A stretch of DNA of 64,000 bases from NCBI RefSeq assembly GCF_918741295.1, contig NZ_CAKKNB010000005.1, positions 186,001-250,000 of the forward strand. The letters run 5' to 3'. The notes beneath the pieces were generated by a model. It did not search any database, was not told the DNA's origin, and worked only from the letters and a program-made list of their open reading frames with translations. The DNA is from Aquabacterium sp. CECT 9606. Its GTDB lineage: Bacteria; Pseudomonadota; Gammaproteobacteria; Burkholderiales; Burkholderiaceae_C. Both the position numbers and the translations under genes were made by a program. Shown here piece after piece: positions 50,229-58,522 of the stretch (within the stretch, counting starts at the first letter, position 1; each line of letters starts with the position of its first letter).

Positions 50229-51296
50229 ATGGTTGTTGACCATTCAATCAAAGTGGAAACGATGGCCACTTCCTTGGGGAAAACAGATCTCCCTGAGCAC
50301 AGCGCCGATGTGCGGATTGGCAAGGCGCTTCTGTTGGCGACGCGGCCCTTTGCCGAGGAATCCCGGGGCAAGAGTCGCTGGCTGGTGATCTCGACCTTCG
50401 TGCTTCTGTTTGCAGCCTTGGTCTGCGCCGGTGTCGTGCGCTGGTGGCCTGCTCGGACGGCATCCTCTATCCTCGCTGGCTTGCTGATGGTGCGGGCATT
50501 CATCACTTATCACGACTTCTTGCATGGGGCGATACTGCGCGATTCGCGGCTTGCCTCGTTGCTGTTCTCCGTCTATGGATGCGTGGCCTTGTCGCCCCCG
50601 CGGTCTTGGAAGCAAACCCATAACCATCACCATGGCCACGTGGGACAAATCGCTGCCGATGCCATCGGCTCTTTTCCAATCATCACCACGTGCATGTGGC
50701 GTGAGGCTTCGCTGGCACAGCGACTCAAATACCGGGCCAGCCGCAACCCCTTGACCGTGCTGTTCGGCTACCTGACGATTTTCATGATCAGCCTGTGCCT
50801 TCTGCCATTTCTGCGGAGCCCGAAAAGCCATTGGGACTCCGCGTTCGCTCTGCTGGCGCATGGTGGCCTGATCGCCCTGCTGTGGGTGTTAGGTGGTGTC
50901 CACATGGCATTCTTCGTCGTCATTCTTCCGATGTTTGTGGCCACCATGCTGGGCAGCTATCTGTTCTTTGCTCAACACAGCTTCAAGCGGATGCAGATAC
51001 TGTCACCGGCGTCCTGGACTTTCTACCGAGCAGCACTTGTGTCGTCCAGCTACATGCGTCTGAACAGAATCATGCAGTGGTTCACCGGAAACATCGGGTA
51101 TCACCACATCCATCATCTCAACGTGCGCATCCCTTTTTATCGCCTGCCCGAGGCCATGGCGGCCATACCAGAGCTTCAATCTCCCCTCACGACTTCCCTT
51201 GCACCGAGGGAAATCGTGGCCTGTTTTCGCTCGAATCTATGGGACGAACGCCTGCAGCGCATGGTCACCTATCGGCAGGCGTCCTTGTCCCCGTAG
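50229..51296 (+). CDS. membrane fatty-acid desaturase (delta-9/delta-12 type)
   Basis: 355 residues. The three histidine boxes of the di-iron membrane desaturases are visible: HDFLHG (near residue 95), HNHHHGH (near 131) and GYHHIHH (near 290), separated by about four membrane helices. It introduces double bonds into acyl chains with O2 as co-substrate. ATG 50229 has only a weak Shine-Dalgarno sequence, and ATG 50262 is an alternative. An ANR-type box upstream suggests oxygen-dependent control, which makes sense for an O2-using enzyme. Confidence 0.88.
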   Translation: MVVDHSIKVETMATSLGKTDLPEHSADVRIGKALLLATRPFAEESRGKSRWLVISTFVLLFAALVCAGVVRWWPARTASSILAGLLMVRAFITYHDFLHGAILRDSRLASLLFSVYGCVALSPPRSWKQTHNHHHGHVGQIAADAIGSFPIITTCMWREASLAQRLKYRASRNPLTVLFGYLTIFMISLCLLPFLRSPKSHWDSAFALLAHGGLIALLWVLGGVHMAFFVVILPMFVATMLGSYLFFAQHSFKRMQILSPASWTFYRAALVSSSYMRLNRIMQWFTGNIGYHHIHHLNVRIPFYRLPEAMAAIPELQSPLTTSLAPREIVACFRSNLWDERLQRMVTYRQASLSP

Positions 51297-51310
51297 AAGC
51301 GCGCTCAAGC

Positions 51311-51894
51311 CTAGCGGGCAGCGGTGGTGAGCGCTTGCCGAAGAGCGTCCGCCTTACCCGCTTTCACGCGACCGGCAAGAAGCTCGTCAAGTCCAGTCTT
51401 CTGGCCGTAAAAGGCGTTGGTTTGGTTTTTGCTGAATCGAAGGTTGCTGACTCCCACGGCCGCCGCGTTGCCAAAGAGTCCGGAGTTGGACGACCAAGCC
51501 ACAATGTCACCGACCGCATCGGAGCTGGCCACGGACCAGTTCACAATCGTCAGGCCGGCATCGGCATTCAGCGAGAAAGCAGAAGGCTTCATGAAGTGGT
51601 TCAACGCCTTGCTGCTGTTCAGCACGAGGACGGCCGGCCCGGATTGCGCGCCCGCCTGTAGCCCGACGCTGGGAGAAGGCGGTCCAGTTTCGCATCGGAT
51701 CGAAGTGTGCGGACAATGTCGACCGCATCGTTCACGCGCTTCATGGCGATGCGCGCATCCTTGTCGGCGGCTGGCTCGGCGGTGGCGGCGTCCGCATTTG
51801 CGGACTGCGCGAAGGAAGGTGTCCCGAAGCACGGACTTGCGAGCAAGGCACCCAGCAATGCCACACGGCACGTGAAAGTTTCAGCGTTGGTCAT
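51311..51894 (-). pseudogene. SYLF/Ysc84-domain lipid-binding protein, broken by an internal deletion and frameshift
   Basis: The N-terminal part, from ATG 51894 (AGGAGG upstream), encodes a signal peptide (LLGALLASPCFGTPSFAQ) and the family's first helix up to AKLDRLLP. The C-terminal part is in another frame: SVGLQAGAQSGPAVLVLNSSKALNHF, FSLNADAGLTIVNWSVA and GDIVAWSSNSGLFGNAAAVGVS, the SYLF core. The junction is near 51668-51680. About 40 residues that normally link these parts (the glycine-rich strand) are missing. The intact family binds lipids in the periplasm. Not functional as read. Confidence 0.8.
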
Positions 51895-51987
51895 GTTGAC
51901 CTCCTTTGTATGAGATGGACATGGAAGACAGCGACTGCAAATGACGCAGCAGCCGAATTGAATTTGGGTTGGCCGGAACCGCCCTAC

Positions 51988-52001
51988 TTGCGCAAAGTCA
52001 A
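51988..52001. promoter_or_regulatory. TTG-N8-CAA dyad between SYLF remnant and CBS gene
   Basis: TTGCG-CAAA-GTCAA (reverse complement TTGAC-TTTG-CGCAA), 94 bases from the SYLF start and about 160 from the CBS gene start. Half-sites match those upstream of the hydrogenase copies. Confidence 0.5.
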
Positions 52002-52161
52002 TTGGGAGGGGAGGGCTCGGCGTTCTCAAAGGAACGGATCTTCCCTCAAGCTCTTTTGCGCCATGTCAAGGCTGTGGAATTGCGTTCAAGCCATCGTCTG
52101 TATCGCGACACGGATCCGCCGCTGATGTGGTCCGATGTTTGTTGTCAATGAAGGACCTCTC

Positions 52162-52668
52162 ATGAACATGATCAACCTTTGCAATCGATCCATTGTTTCC
52201 ATCGACGCTGGGGCCTCTTTGCAGCAGGCCGCTTCGCTGATGCGTTCGGAGCATGTGGGTGCCTTGGTCGTGACCACAGGCGGCGTTGACCAACCTCATG
52301 CGGTGGGATTGGTGACAGACCGAGACCTGACCATTGAGGCAATGGCATGTCAACTGGATCCCGAAGAAACAGTGATTGGCGATATTGCCAGCCGAGAATT
52401 GGTTGTGGTGTCCGCCGACTCAGGCATTGCCGATGCGCTGACCGTGATGGCAGCAGCCGGTGTTCGCCGGATCCTTGTCACCGAGTCAGATCGGCGCGTT
52501 GTGGGGATGGTTTCATTCGACGACCTGGTGGCCGTACTGGCCGATGAAATGTCAAACATGGTGAAGTGTTTGCAAAAGGGGACGGAGCGCGAGGTGCGAG
52601 AGCGCAACACGTTCCTGCCTTTGCAACCCCCACTGCTGATCGCGTTGAATACCCCAGGCATGGCTTAG
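52162..52668 (+). CDS. CBS-domain protein
   Basis: 168 residues from ATG 52162 (AAGGACCTCTC upstream). It has a tandem CBS pair (Bateman module): VSIDAGASLQQAASLMRSEHVGALVV...GLVTDRDLTIEAMA and VVSADSGIADALTVMAAAGVRRILVTESDRRVVGMVSFDDLVAVLADE. There is no attached enzymatic domain, so it is likely an adenine-nucleotide-sensing regulator. Stand-alone CBS proteins of this kind are common in low-oxygen or stress islands. Confidence 0.88.
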   Translation: MNMINLCNRSIVSIDAGASLQQAASLMRSEHVGALVVTTGGVDQPHAVGLVTDRDLTIEAMACQLDPEETVIGDIASRELVVVSADSGIADALTVMAAAGVRRILVTESDRRVVGMVSFDDLVAVLADEMSNMVKCLQKGTEREVRERNTFLPLQPPLLIALNTPGMA

Positions 52669-52739
52669 GCTGTGCGCACCATTGCCCATGGAAAGCGGCA
52701 ATGGCATTCAATCCAGATCAGCCCGCAGTCCTCGTCATC

Positions 52740-52880
52740 TTTCGCGGCGAGTCATTGTTCTGCTCGGCCCCTCGAGCAGTGGGCGGTCGACCCTGCTCAA
52801 CATCCTTGGCGGGCTGGAGAGGGCGAGTTGACCCAATGGCCGACGGCGAAGTGGGGCGCGCCGGACGTGCGGGGTTATGG
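52740..52880 (+). pseudogene. remnant of an ABC transporter ATP-binding gene (Walker A fragment)
   Basis: In the frame ending at the stop 52829-52831 the text reads RRVIVLLGPSSSGRSTLLNILGGLERAS, a degenerate Walker A (Lys replaced by Arg) of a LolD/MacB-type ATPase. The start and the rest of the domain are missing or frame-shifted. It is a short relic that marks a former gene in the 52669-52904 gap. Confidence 0.55.
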
Positions 52881-52904
52881 CGTCTTCTGACTGGACGAAG
52901 CATC

Positions 52905-53558
52905 CTATCGGCCGCCTACGGCAGTGCCCCGACCCGATTCATTCAACAACCGTATCGCTTGCTCATCTTCAACCTGTTCAAAAGACTGGTAGAACCGTCC
53001 CACGGAGCCGAAGTCTCTGGGGGCATGCAGGCAGACGACCTCGTTGGCCAGTGGGCGCACCAGTTCAAGGCTGTCGCGAGATGCGACAGGCACGGCACAG
53101 ATCAGCCTCGCCGGCTTGCGCGTGCGGATCGCATGCAAGGCCGCCACCATGGTGGCGCCTGTGGCCAGACCGTCGTCCACAACGATTGCGATTCGCCCGG
53201 CCGCATCGATCAGCGGACGATCGGGTGTGTATCGCTTCCGACGGTCCTTGATCAGTTCCAGCTGGAAGCGCTTTTCTTCCTTGATGTAGTGCTCATCCGC
53301 CCCGGCTGCATGGGCGTGGGGGGCCATGTACACCCAGCCGCTTTCGTCGATAGACCCGATGGCGAACTCCGGCGATGTGGGAGCCCGCAGCTTCCGGACC
53401 AGCACCACATCCAGCTCTCCATCCAGCCGGTCCGCAAGGACTCGGCCAATTTCCAGGGCGCCGCGAGGGATCGCGAGGACCAGGGGGCGATGCCCCTTCC
53501 AGTTCTGCAAGGCTTGCGAGAGCTGCTCGGCTGCGTCGAGGCGATCGGAAAAGAGCAT
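52905..53558 (-). CDS. phosphoribosyltransferase-domain protein
   Basis: 217 residues from ATG 53558 (AGGAGACTGAC upstream; the ATG at 53576 lies before this Shine-Dalgarno sequence). The PRPP-binding motif is IAIVVDDGLATGATMVAALHAI, and the N-terminal LAIPRGALEIGRVLADRL and VVLVRKLRAPTSPEFAIGSI are typical of the group often fused to an alpha/beta hydrolase. Here the hydrolase is a separate gene just upstream. The substrate is unknown. It is the third gene of a putative minus-strand operon starting at 56235. Confidence 0.88.
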   Translation of the reverse strand: MLFSDRLDAAEQLSQALQNWKGHRPLVLAIPRGALEIGRVLADRLDGELDVVLVRKLRAPTSPEFAIGSIDESGWVYMAPHAHAAGADEHYIKEEKRFQLELIKDRRKRYTPDRPLIDAAGRIAIVVDDGLATGATMVAALHAIRTRKPARLICAVPVASRDSLELVRPLANEVVCLHAPRDFGSVGRFYQSFEQVEDEQAIRLLNESGRGTAVGGR

Positions 53559-53559
53559 G

Positions 53560-54231
53560 TCAGTCTCCTGTGTCATTCGGCGGTTTGATCTCGCTCAAGC
53601 TTTCATCGTGTGGACGAAGGTGCTGGAGAAACCATGCGCTTGCCAGTTCCGCCACGATGCCCAGGGTGCCGGCTTCTTCGAAAAGATGCGTGGCACGGGG
53701 CACGATCTCGATTCGCTTTTCGCAGCGCAGGTGCTGGAGGGCCGCGCGGTTCATCGCGATGACTTCGGTGTCCGCCCCGCCCACGATGAGAAGCGTTGGG
53801 GCAAGGACCTCTCCCAGGGTGTCTCCGGCAAGATCAGGACGCCCACCGCGGGAGACGACGGCGCGCACCGCCTGCGGACGGCGCGCCGCCGCGACCAGGG
53901 CGGCGCCAGCGCCCGTGCTGGCACCGAACAGGCCGATGGGTTGGGCTTTGTGAGGCGACAGCTCATCGATGGCGTCCATCACCCGTTGCGCGAGCAGTGG
54001 AATGTCGAACACATTGCCACGGTACTCGGCCTCTTCGTCCGTGAGCAGATCGAACAACAAGGTGCTGAGGCCTTTGCGCTGCAGGGTCTCGGCCACCTGC
54101 CTGTTGCGGCGGCTGCGCCGACTGCTGCCGCTGCCGTGCGCGAAGACCACGATGCCGCGCGAGGGCGTCACCAGGCACAGTTCTCCTTCGAGTTGCCGCG
54201 GCCCGATGGACATGGGGAGCAGGTTGAACAT
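53560..54231 (-). CDS. alpha/beta hydrolase, dienelactone-hydrolase-like
   Basis: 223 residues. GIVVFAHGSGSSRRSRRNRQVAETL carries the oxyanion region, and the nucleophile elbow is GLFGASTGAGAAL. A catalytic Asp in VGGADTEVIAMN and a His in PRATHLFEE complete a credible triad. It is the domain that in other bacteria is fused to the neighbouring phosphoribosyltransferase. It lies 12 bases after the methyltransferase/esterase gene and 1 base before the PRT start. Confidence 0.87.
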   Translation of the reverse strand: MFNLLPMSIGPRQLEGELCLVTPSRGIVVFAHGSGSSRRSRRNRQVAETLQRKGLSTLLFDLLTDEEAEYRGNVFDIPLLAQRVMDAIDELSPHKAQPIGLFGASTGAGAALVAAARRPQAVRAVVSRGGRPDLAGDTLGEVLAPTLLIVGGADTEVIAMNRAALQHLRCEKRIEIVPRATHLFEEAGTLGIVAELASAWFLQHLRPHDESLSEIKPPNDTGD

Positions 54232-54243
54232 GACACCTCCTTG

Positions 54244-56235
54244 TCACAGTCCGAAGGGATAGGTGTCCGGCAGGCCTTCGGTCATTTCGATCCCGAGAGG
54301 GGCGATGGCGCCGGTCTGGTCCAGCCAGATGTACTCGTCGAATTGCAGAGGGAGCACGGCCTGAAAGTAATGGCTTTGCAACTCGGTCTCCGGCCGGTAG
54401 ATCACGCCGATCGCGCGTTCCAGCCGCGGCTGCGACAGGCGCGCCAGGACGTCGCCGGATTTCTGCTTTCTCAAGGGCAGGATGAAGTTCGCAACATTCG
54501 ATTGGTGGCAAAGGCGTTCATAGCTTCCGGCCATCGAATCGCGCACCGGCTTGACTTCCATCGGCCCTCCCCAATCCGATGCCGCTGCCACCGAACCGCT
54601 GTGCGTGCCGAATCCGATCAGGCAGGCGCCCGGTCCGAATTCGACACGGCAAAGCTGCCCGATGTTGTGTTCGCCGCGGCGCGACATCTCGGTGGCCCGC
54701 GAGTCGCCGACATGCGAGTTGTGCGCCCAGACGATGGCTTTACTCCGCGGGCCATGGAAGGCCAGCAGGCTCTTCAGAGTCTCGAACATGTGGCTGTCGC
54801 GCAGGTTCCAGGATGCGCGAGAGCCGTAGTACATCGTTCGGTAGTAGCGCTCCGCATTGGCGACGAGGCGCGCGTTCTGCATGGCGTCGAGAAAGCGTTC
54901 GCCGTCCTGTGCGGCGTAGTGCTGCTTCTTGCGCAGCAGGTCTCCCAGCATCGACACCACTTCACGTTCGCAACTTTGGTACCGTTCGGTGAGCGCGGCG
55001 TAGCCATAGCTGGCAGGGTCCGATTGCCAGGGCGTCAGGCAGCCATAGCGGCGACGCGCGATGTCTGCCGTGGGCGGATCGACATCCTCCAGATAGCCGA
55101 CCACCGAATGGATCGAGTTGTAGAGGCTGTAGAGGTCCAGACCATGGAAGGCGACCCTGTCGCGGTCGGCGACGTCGGTATTGTGTGCGCGAAGCCAATC
55201 GACAAACCGGCGGACCTCCTGGTTGCGCCACATCCAGGTTGGGAAGCGGGCAAAGGCGGACCATTTGGACGGACGGTGGTCGGCATGACGCACGTAGCTG
55301 TCGATGCGGGACGCGTCGGGCCAATCGGCTTCGATGGCGATGAAGTTGAAGCCCTTGCGTTCGATCAGTTGGCGCGAAATGCGCGCTCGCATCCGGTAGA
55401 ACTCCGAGGTCCCGTGGGTGGCCTCGCCGATCAACACGACGCGGGCACTGCCGATGCGATCGAGCAAAGGCGCCAGATCCGCCGTTTCGATGGCGTCGAA
55501 CCGTTCGCACGCATCGGCAATGGCTTGGGCCGTGAATGCGTCCGCGGATCTGCCCGGCGGCTGCGCGGCCTGGCGCGCAGTCAGTCGAACGGCATCCACA
55601 TCCAAAGGCGTGACCCGGATGTCCGCCATGTCCTCGATGTGGTAGGCGTCGGGCCCGGTACGCGTCACGCGAACCAACTCACGAACGGCGGGGTCTGTGC
55701 CGGCCGACACCACCATGCGTCCGCCTACTGCCAGCTGAGGCTTGAGCGTTTCCAAGAACGCCGCCCCGCTCGGATTCACGAAGATCGCATCGTAGGGACC
55801 GTGGTCCGGCAGCCCTTGAGCGGCGTCGGCGTGCACGACCTGCACATGGGTGCATCGCAGGCTCTGAAGAGTGGCTACCGCCTTCGCTGCCACGGCCGGG
55901 TTCGATTCGACGCTGTAGACCTTGGCAGCAAGCCGGCAGAGCACCGCCGTCGCATAGCCCGCACCGATGCCGATCTCAAGGACCTTGGCTTGTTTACCGA
56001 TCAACAGCGCTTCGGCCATCAGCGCGACAAGGTAAGGCTGAGGGAGGGTTCGCGCCTCATCGATTTTCAGGGCCGCGTCCTCGTAGGCGAACTCCTGCAG
56101 TGGCGGTGGCAGAAAAAACTCGCGGGGCACTGCACGCATGGCATCGAGCACCCGGTGGTCCCGGATACCCCGGCCCTCGATCTGGTCTTGCACCATGGCA
56201 ACGCAAAGCCGTTCGAAATCGTTCGGCATGATCAC
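54244..56235 (-). CDS. protein-L-isoaspartate O-methyltransferase fused to erythromycin-esterase domain
   Basis: 663 residues with two domains. Residues about 1-215 are a PCMT: RGIRDHRVLDAMRAVPREFFLPP, the SAM motif KVLEIGIGAGYATAVLCRLA, and YDAIFVNPSGAAFLETLKPQLAVGGRMVV. Residues about 240-650 are an erythromycin-esterase (EreA/B-like) hydrolase: RVVLIGEATHGTSEFYRMRARISRQLIERKGFNFIAIEADWPDA, VAFHGLDLYSLYNSIHSVV and IVWAHNSHVGDSRATEMSRRGEHNIGQL. The first domain repairs isoaspartyl residues. The second is a broad family, and macrolide resistance should not be inferred. It is the first gene of the minus-strand operon, divergent from the hydrogenase across a region with two dyads. Confidence 0.88.
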   Translation of the reverse strand: MIMPNDFERLCVAMVQDQIEGRGIRDHRVLDAMRAVPREFFLPPPLQEFAYEDAALKIDEARTLPQPYLVALMAEALLIGKQAKVLEIGIGAGYATAVLCRLAAKVYSVESNPAVAAKAVATLQSLRCTHVQVVHADAAQGLPDHGPYDAIFVNPSGAAFLETLKPQLAVGGRMVVSAGTDPAVRELVRVTRTGPDAYHIEDMADIRVTPLDVDAVRLTARQAAQPPGRSADAFTAQAIADACERFDAIETADLAPLLDRIGSARVVLIGEATHGTSEFYRMRARISRQLIERKGFNFIAIEADWPDASRIDSYVRHADHRPSKWSAFARFPTWMWRNQEVRRFVDWLRAHNTDVADRDRVAFHGLDLYSLYNSIHSVVGYLEDVDPPTADIARRRYGCLTPWQSDPASYGYAALTERYQSCEREVVSMLGDLLRKKQHYAAQDGERFLDAMQNARLVANAERYYRTMYYGSRASWNLRDSHMFETLKSLLAFHGPRSKAIVWAHNSHVGDSRATEMSRRGEHNIGQLCRVEFGPGACLIGFGTHSGSVAAASDWGGPMEVKPVRDSMAGSYERLCHQSNVANFILPLRKQKSGDVLARLSQPRLERAIGVIYRPETELQSHYFQAVLPLQFDEYIWLDQTGAIAPLGIEMTEGLPDTYPFGL

Positions 56236-56286
56236 TCCATCTGGCTGACAGGAGGGTCACTGTGAACCCCAATTTTGAGGAATGGT

Positions 56287-56300
56287 TTGCGCTTGCTCAA
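56287..56300. promoter_or_regulatory. TTG-N8-CAA dyad near the methyltransferase/esterase operon
   Basis: TTGCG-CTTG-CTCAA, 52 bases upstream of the minus-strand start 56235. It is almost identical to the dyad in front of lon (TTGCG-TTTT-CTCAA). Confidence 0.55.
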
Positions 56301-56342
56301 GTCACACGTGCGCAGGGCACAAACCGCGCCAGGCCTGTCTAC

Positions 56343-56356
56343 TTGACAAAGCGCAA
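56343..56356. promoter_or_regulatory. TTG-N8-CAA dyad (FNR/ANR-like) upstream of hydA
   Basis: TTGAC-AAAG-CGCAA, centred about 66 bases before ATG 56416, conserved at the equivalent place in front of the truncated copy. Confidence 0.6.
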
Positions 56357-56415
56357 ATTGGTTTTCACCTCAGCGATCTATCATCGATCCAGGCGAGTGT
56401 GCTTGCGGGCATGAA

Positions 56416-58500
56416 ATGGGCAAGATCAAGATCAATGGACGGGAGGTCGAGCTGAAGAAAGGCGCGACCTTGCTCGATGCTGCGCGGGCGGCTGGCATCT
56501 ACGTTCCAACGCTTTGTTATCACCCGCGTTTGCCAGCGCATGCGGTCTGCCGCATGTGCCTGGTCGATGTCAAAGGGCAGGATCGCCCGCTGCCTGCATG
56601 CGTGACACTGGCGAGCGAAGGTGACGTCGTCGAGACGGACTCCAAGTCGTTGCAAGACTTTCGCACCATGAATGCGCAGTGGCTGCTGGCCCGCCATCCA
56701 AATGACTGCATGCGCTGCGAAGTCAATGGATCTTGCCGTTTGCAGAATTTGGTCAATGAGAATCAATGGGAAGAAATGTGGCCCCGCATTCCGATAGGGC
56801 CCGCTGAGCTTCCTGGCCAGGTACTGAGCGATCACACGTCACCCAGCATTTGGCGTGACGCGTCAAAATGCGTTGAGTGTGGCCTGTGTGTGGACGCCTG
56901 CGGCGACGCGGGCCAGCAACAGCACGTGATCGGGTTTGCAGGCCATGGATCGGACCGTTTGCCGGTGACGGTCTTCGATCAGTCACTCGCGGACACCCGC
57001 TGCATTTCCTGTGGCCAATGCACCCTGGTCTGCCCGGTGGGGGCTCTGATCGAAACGCCACATTGGCACGAAGTGCTGCATGTCCTGGACTCGCGTCGAC
57101 GGGTCTGCGCGGTGCAGGTGGCGCCGGCTACCAGGATCGCCATCAGTGAAGAGTTCGGCATGAAGCCTGGCACCGTGAGCACAGGCCGGTTGATCAACGC
57201 CTTGAGGCACCTGGGTTTCGATCACGTGTTTGACACCAATTTTGCGGCCGATCTCACCATCATGGAGGAAGGAGCCGAGCTTGTTGCGCGGCTCAAAGAA
57301 GGGGAGCGGTTGCCACTCTTCACCTCGTGCTGCCCGGGGTGGGTCAACTGGGTAGAGATCAACCGACCGGATATCCTGACGCACCTGAGCACGACCAAGT
57401 CGCCTCAGCAAATGCATGGGGCCCTGACCAAGCGGGGGGCGTTTGCGCAGACATTTGGCGCGGCTTTCTCGGAAGGCCTTGATGAGCCGTATGTTGTCAG
57501 CGTGATGCCTTGCACCGCCAAGAAGGACGAGGCCGTGCGTCCAGGCATGTCAGGAGACTTGGACCATGTTTTGACGACGCGAGAACTGGCCAGGATGATC
57601 CGAGCCCGCGGAATTGCATTTGGCGCGCTGGCGGAAGACGGCAGCTTCGATGATCCGCTGGGCGAGAGCACCGGCGCAGGCCAGATCTTCGGCGCCTCGG
57701 GAGGGGTGATGGAGGCCCTCATTCGCACGGCGTCCCAACTGCTTGGAGTCGAATGCTCGTTTCAGCTGGAATGGCATCAACTGCGTGGCGTGGACGCAGG
57801 CGTCAAGACAGCAGAGATCGCTGGCATCGGTAAGGTGGCCGTTTGCAATGGCATCGCCGCGGCGCAGCGCCTGCTGCAGACGCAAGTTTGGCGCAACGAG
57901 TATGTGGCCATTGAGGTGATGGCCTGTGTGGGGGGCTGTTTGGGTGGTGGTGGAGAACCCAAGTCAATGGATCCGAACATCCTGGAAAAACGCATGCACG
58001 CCATCTACGCCATCGATCAAGGCGCGCCCCACCGCCGATCACATGAAAATCGGGAGGTTCAAGCTTTGTACCGGACTGAGCTCAAAGAACCCAACTCTCC
58101 AGCCGCGCTCGCATTGCTTCACACGAGCTTCGCCGCCAGGGGATCCAAGCGATTGCTGTTGATGCGTTTGCTGGATGCCGTCGACAGGCGCGATGCGGAT
58201 GGTGCGGCCAGGTTGTTTCATCCAGATGCCTCGTGGTTGACGGGGCCTCCTTTCCATGGCGTGCGAGGAACCGCGGATATCAAAACATTGATCGCGACGC
58301 GCCTGCCCCCGCGCAAGCATGGCCCACTTTATGCGCGGCACCGGATGGCGTCCGCAGCGGATATCGATGACCTCACCGTCATCACGCCAGACGGCAGGCG
58401 CTGCAAATTCAACATGGAGATCGACACCGTTGTGCGGGACGGCCACCCGACGACTGTGATCCGAAGTCTGGAGCGACACGTCACAGAATTCCGATCATGA
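56416..58500 (+). CDS. hydA: [FeFe]-hydrogenase (HydA, M3-like) with C-terminal SnoaL/NTF2-like domain
   Basis: 694 residues. Order: [2Fe-2S] domain (Cys34, 45, 48, 62); His-Cys3 [4Fe-4S] site (His94, Cys98, 101, 107); two ferredoxin [4Fe-4S] motifs (Cys152/155/158/162 and 196/199/202/206); H-cluster domain with L1 TSCCPGW (Cys305, proton-transfer; Cys306, ligand), L2 MPCTAKKDE (Cys366, Lys369) and L3 EVMACVGGCLGGGGEP (Met502, Cys504, Cys508). Glu285, Glu288, Arg292 and Ser325 match the CpI proton path. SHENREVQALY closes the hydrogenase part. Residues about 575-690 are an added SnoaL-like domain. Catalysis looks possible, but no hydE, hydF or hydG is in the window. ATG 56416 has a poor Shine-Dalgarno sequence and an out-of-frame ATG 5 bases upstream. 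Confidence 0.93.
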   Translation: MGKIKINGREVELKKGATLLDAARAAGIYVPTLCYHPRLPAHAVCRMCLVDVKGQDRPLPACVTLASEGDVVETDSKSLQDFRTMNAQWLLARHPNDCMRCEVNGSCRLQNLVNENQWEEMWPRIPIGPAELPGQVLSDHTSPSIWRDASKCVECGLCVDACGDAGQQQHVIGFAGHGSDRLPVTVFDQSLADTRCISCGQCTLVCPVGALIETPHWHEVLHVLDSRRRVCAVQVAPATRIAISEEFGMKPGTVSTGRLINALRHLGFDHVFDTNFAADLTIMEEGAELVARLKEGERLPLFTSCCPGWVNWVEINRPDILTHLSTTKSPQQMHGALTKRGAFAQTFGAAFSEGLDEPYVVSVMPCTAKKDEAVRPGMSGDLDHVLTTRELARMIRARGIAFGALAEDGSFDDPLGESTGAGQIFGASGGVMEALIRTASQLLGVECSFQLEWHQLRGVDAGVKTAEIAGIGKVAVCNGIAAAQRLLQTQVWRNEYVAIEVMACVGGCLGGGGEPKSMDPNILEKRMHAIYAIDQGAPHRRSHENREVQALYRTELKEPNSPAALALLHTSFAARGSKRLLLMRLLDAVDRRDADGAARLFHPDASWLTGPPFHGVRGTADIKTLIATRLPPRKHGPLYARHRMASAADIDDLTVITPDGRRCKFNMEIDTVVRDGHPTTVIRSLERHVTEFRS

Positions 58501-58522
58501 GTGGAGGGTGCGCAGGAGGGCC

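Noticed and set aside
49927..50388. Plus-strand frame running into the desaturase
   Set aside because: No homology or Shine-Dalgarno sequence; it crosses the ANR-type box and is out of frame with the desaturase.
53326..56265. 979-residue plus-strand open frame opposite the methyltransferase/esterase fusion and the alpha/beta hydrolase
   Set aside because: Antisense shadow; both minus-strand proteins beneath it have clear catalytic motifs.
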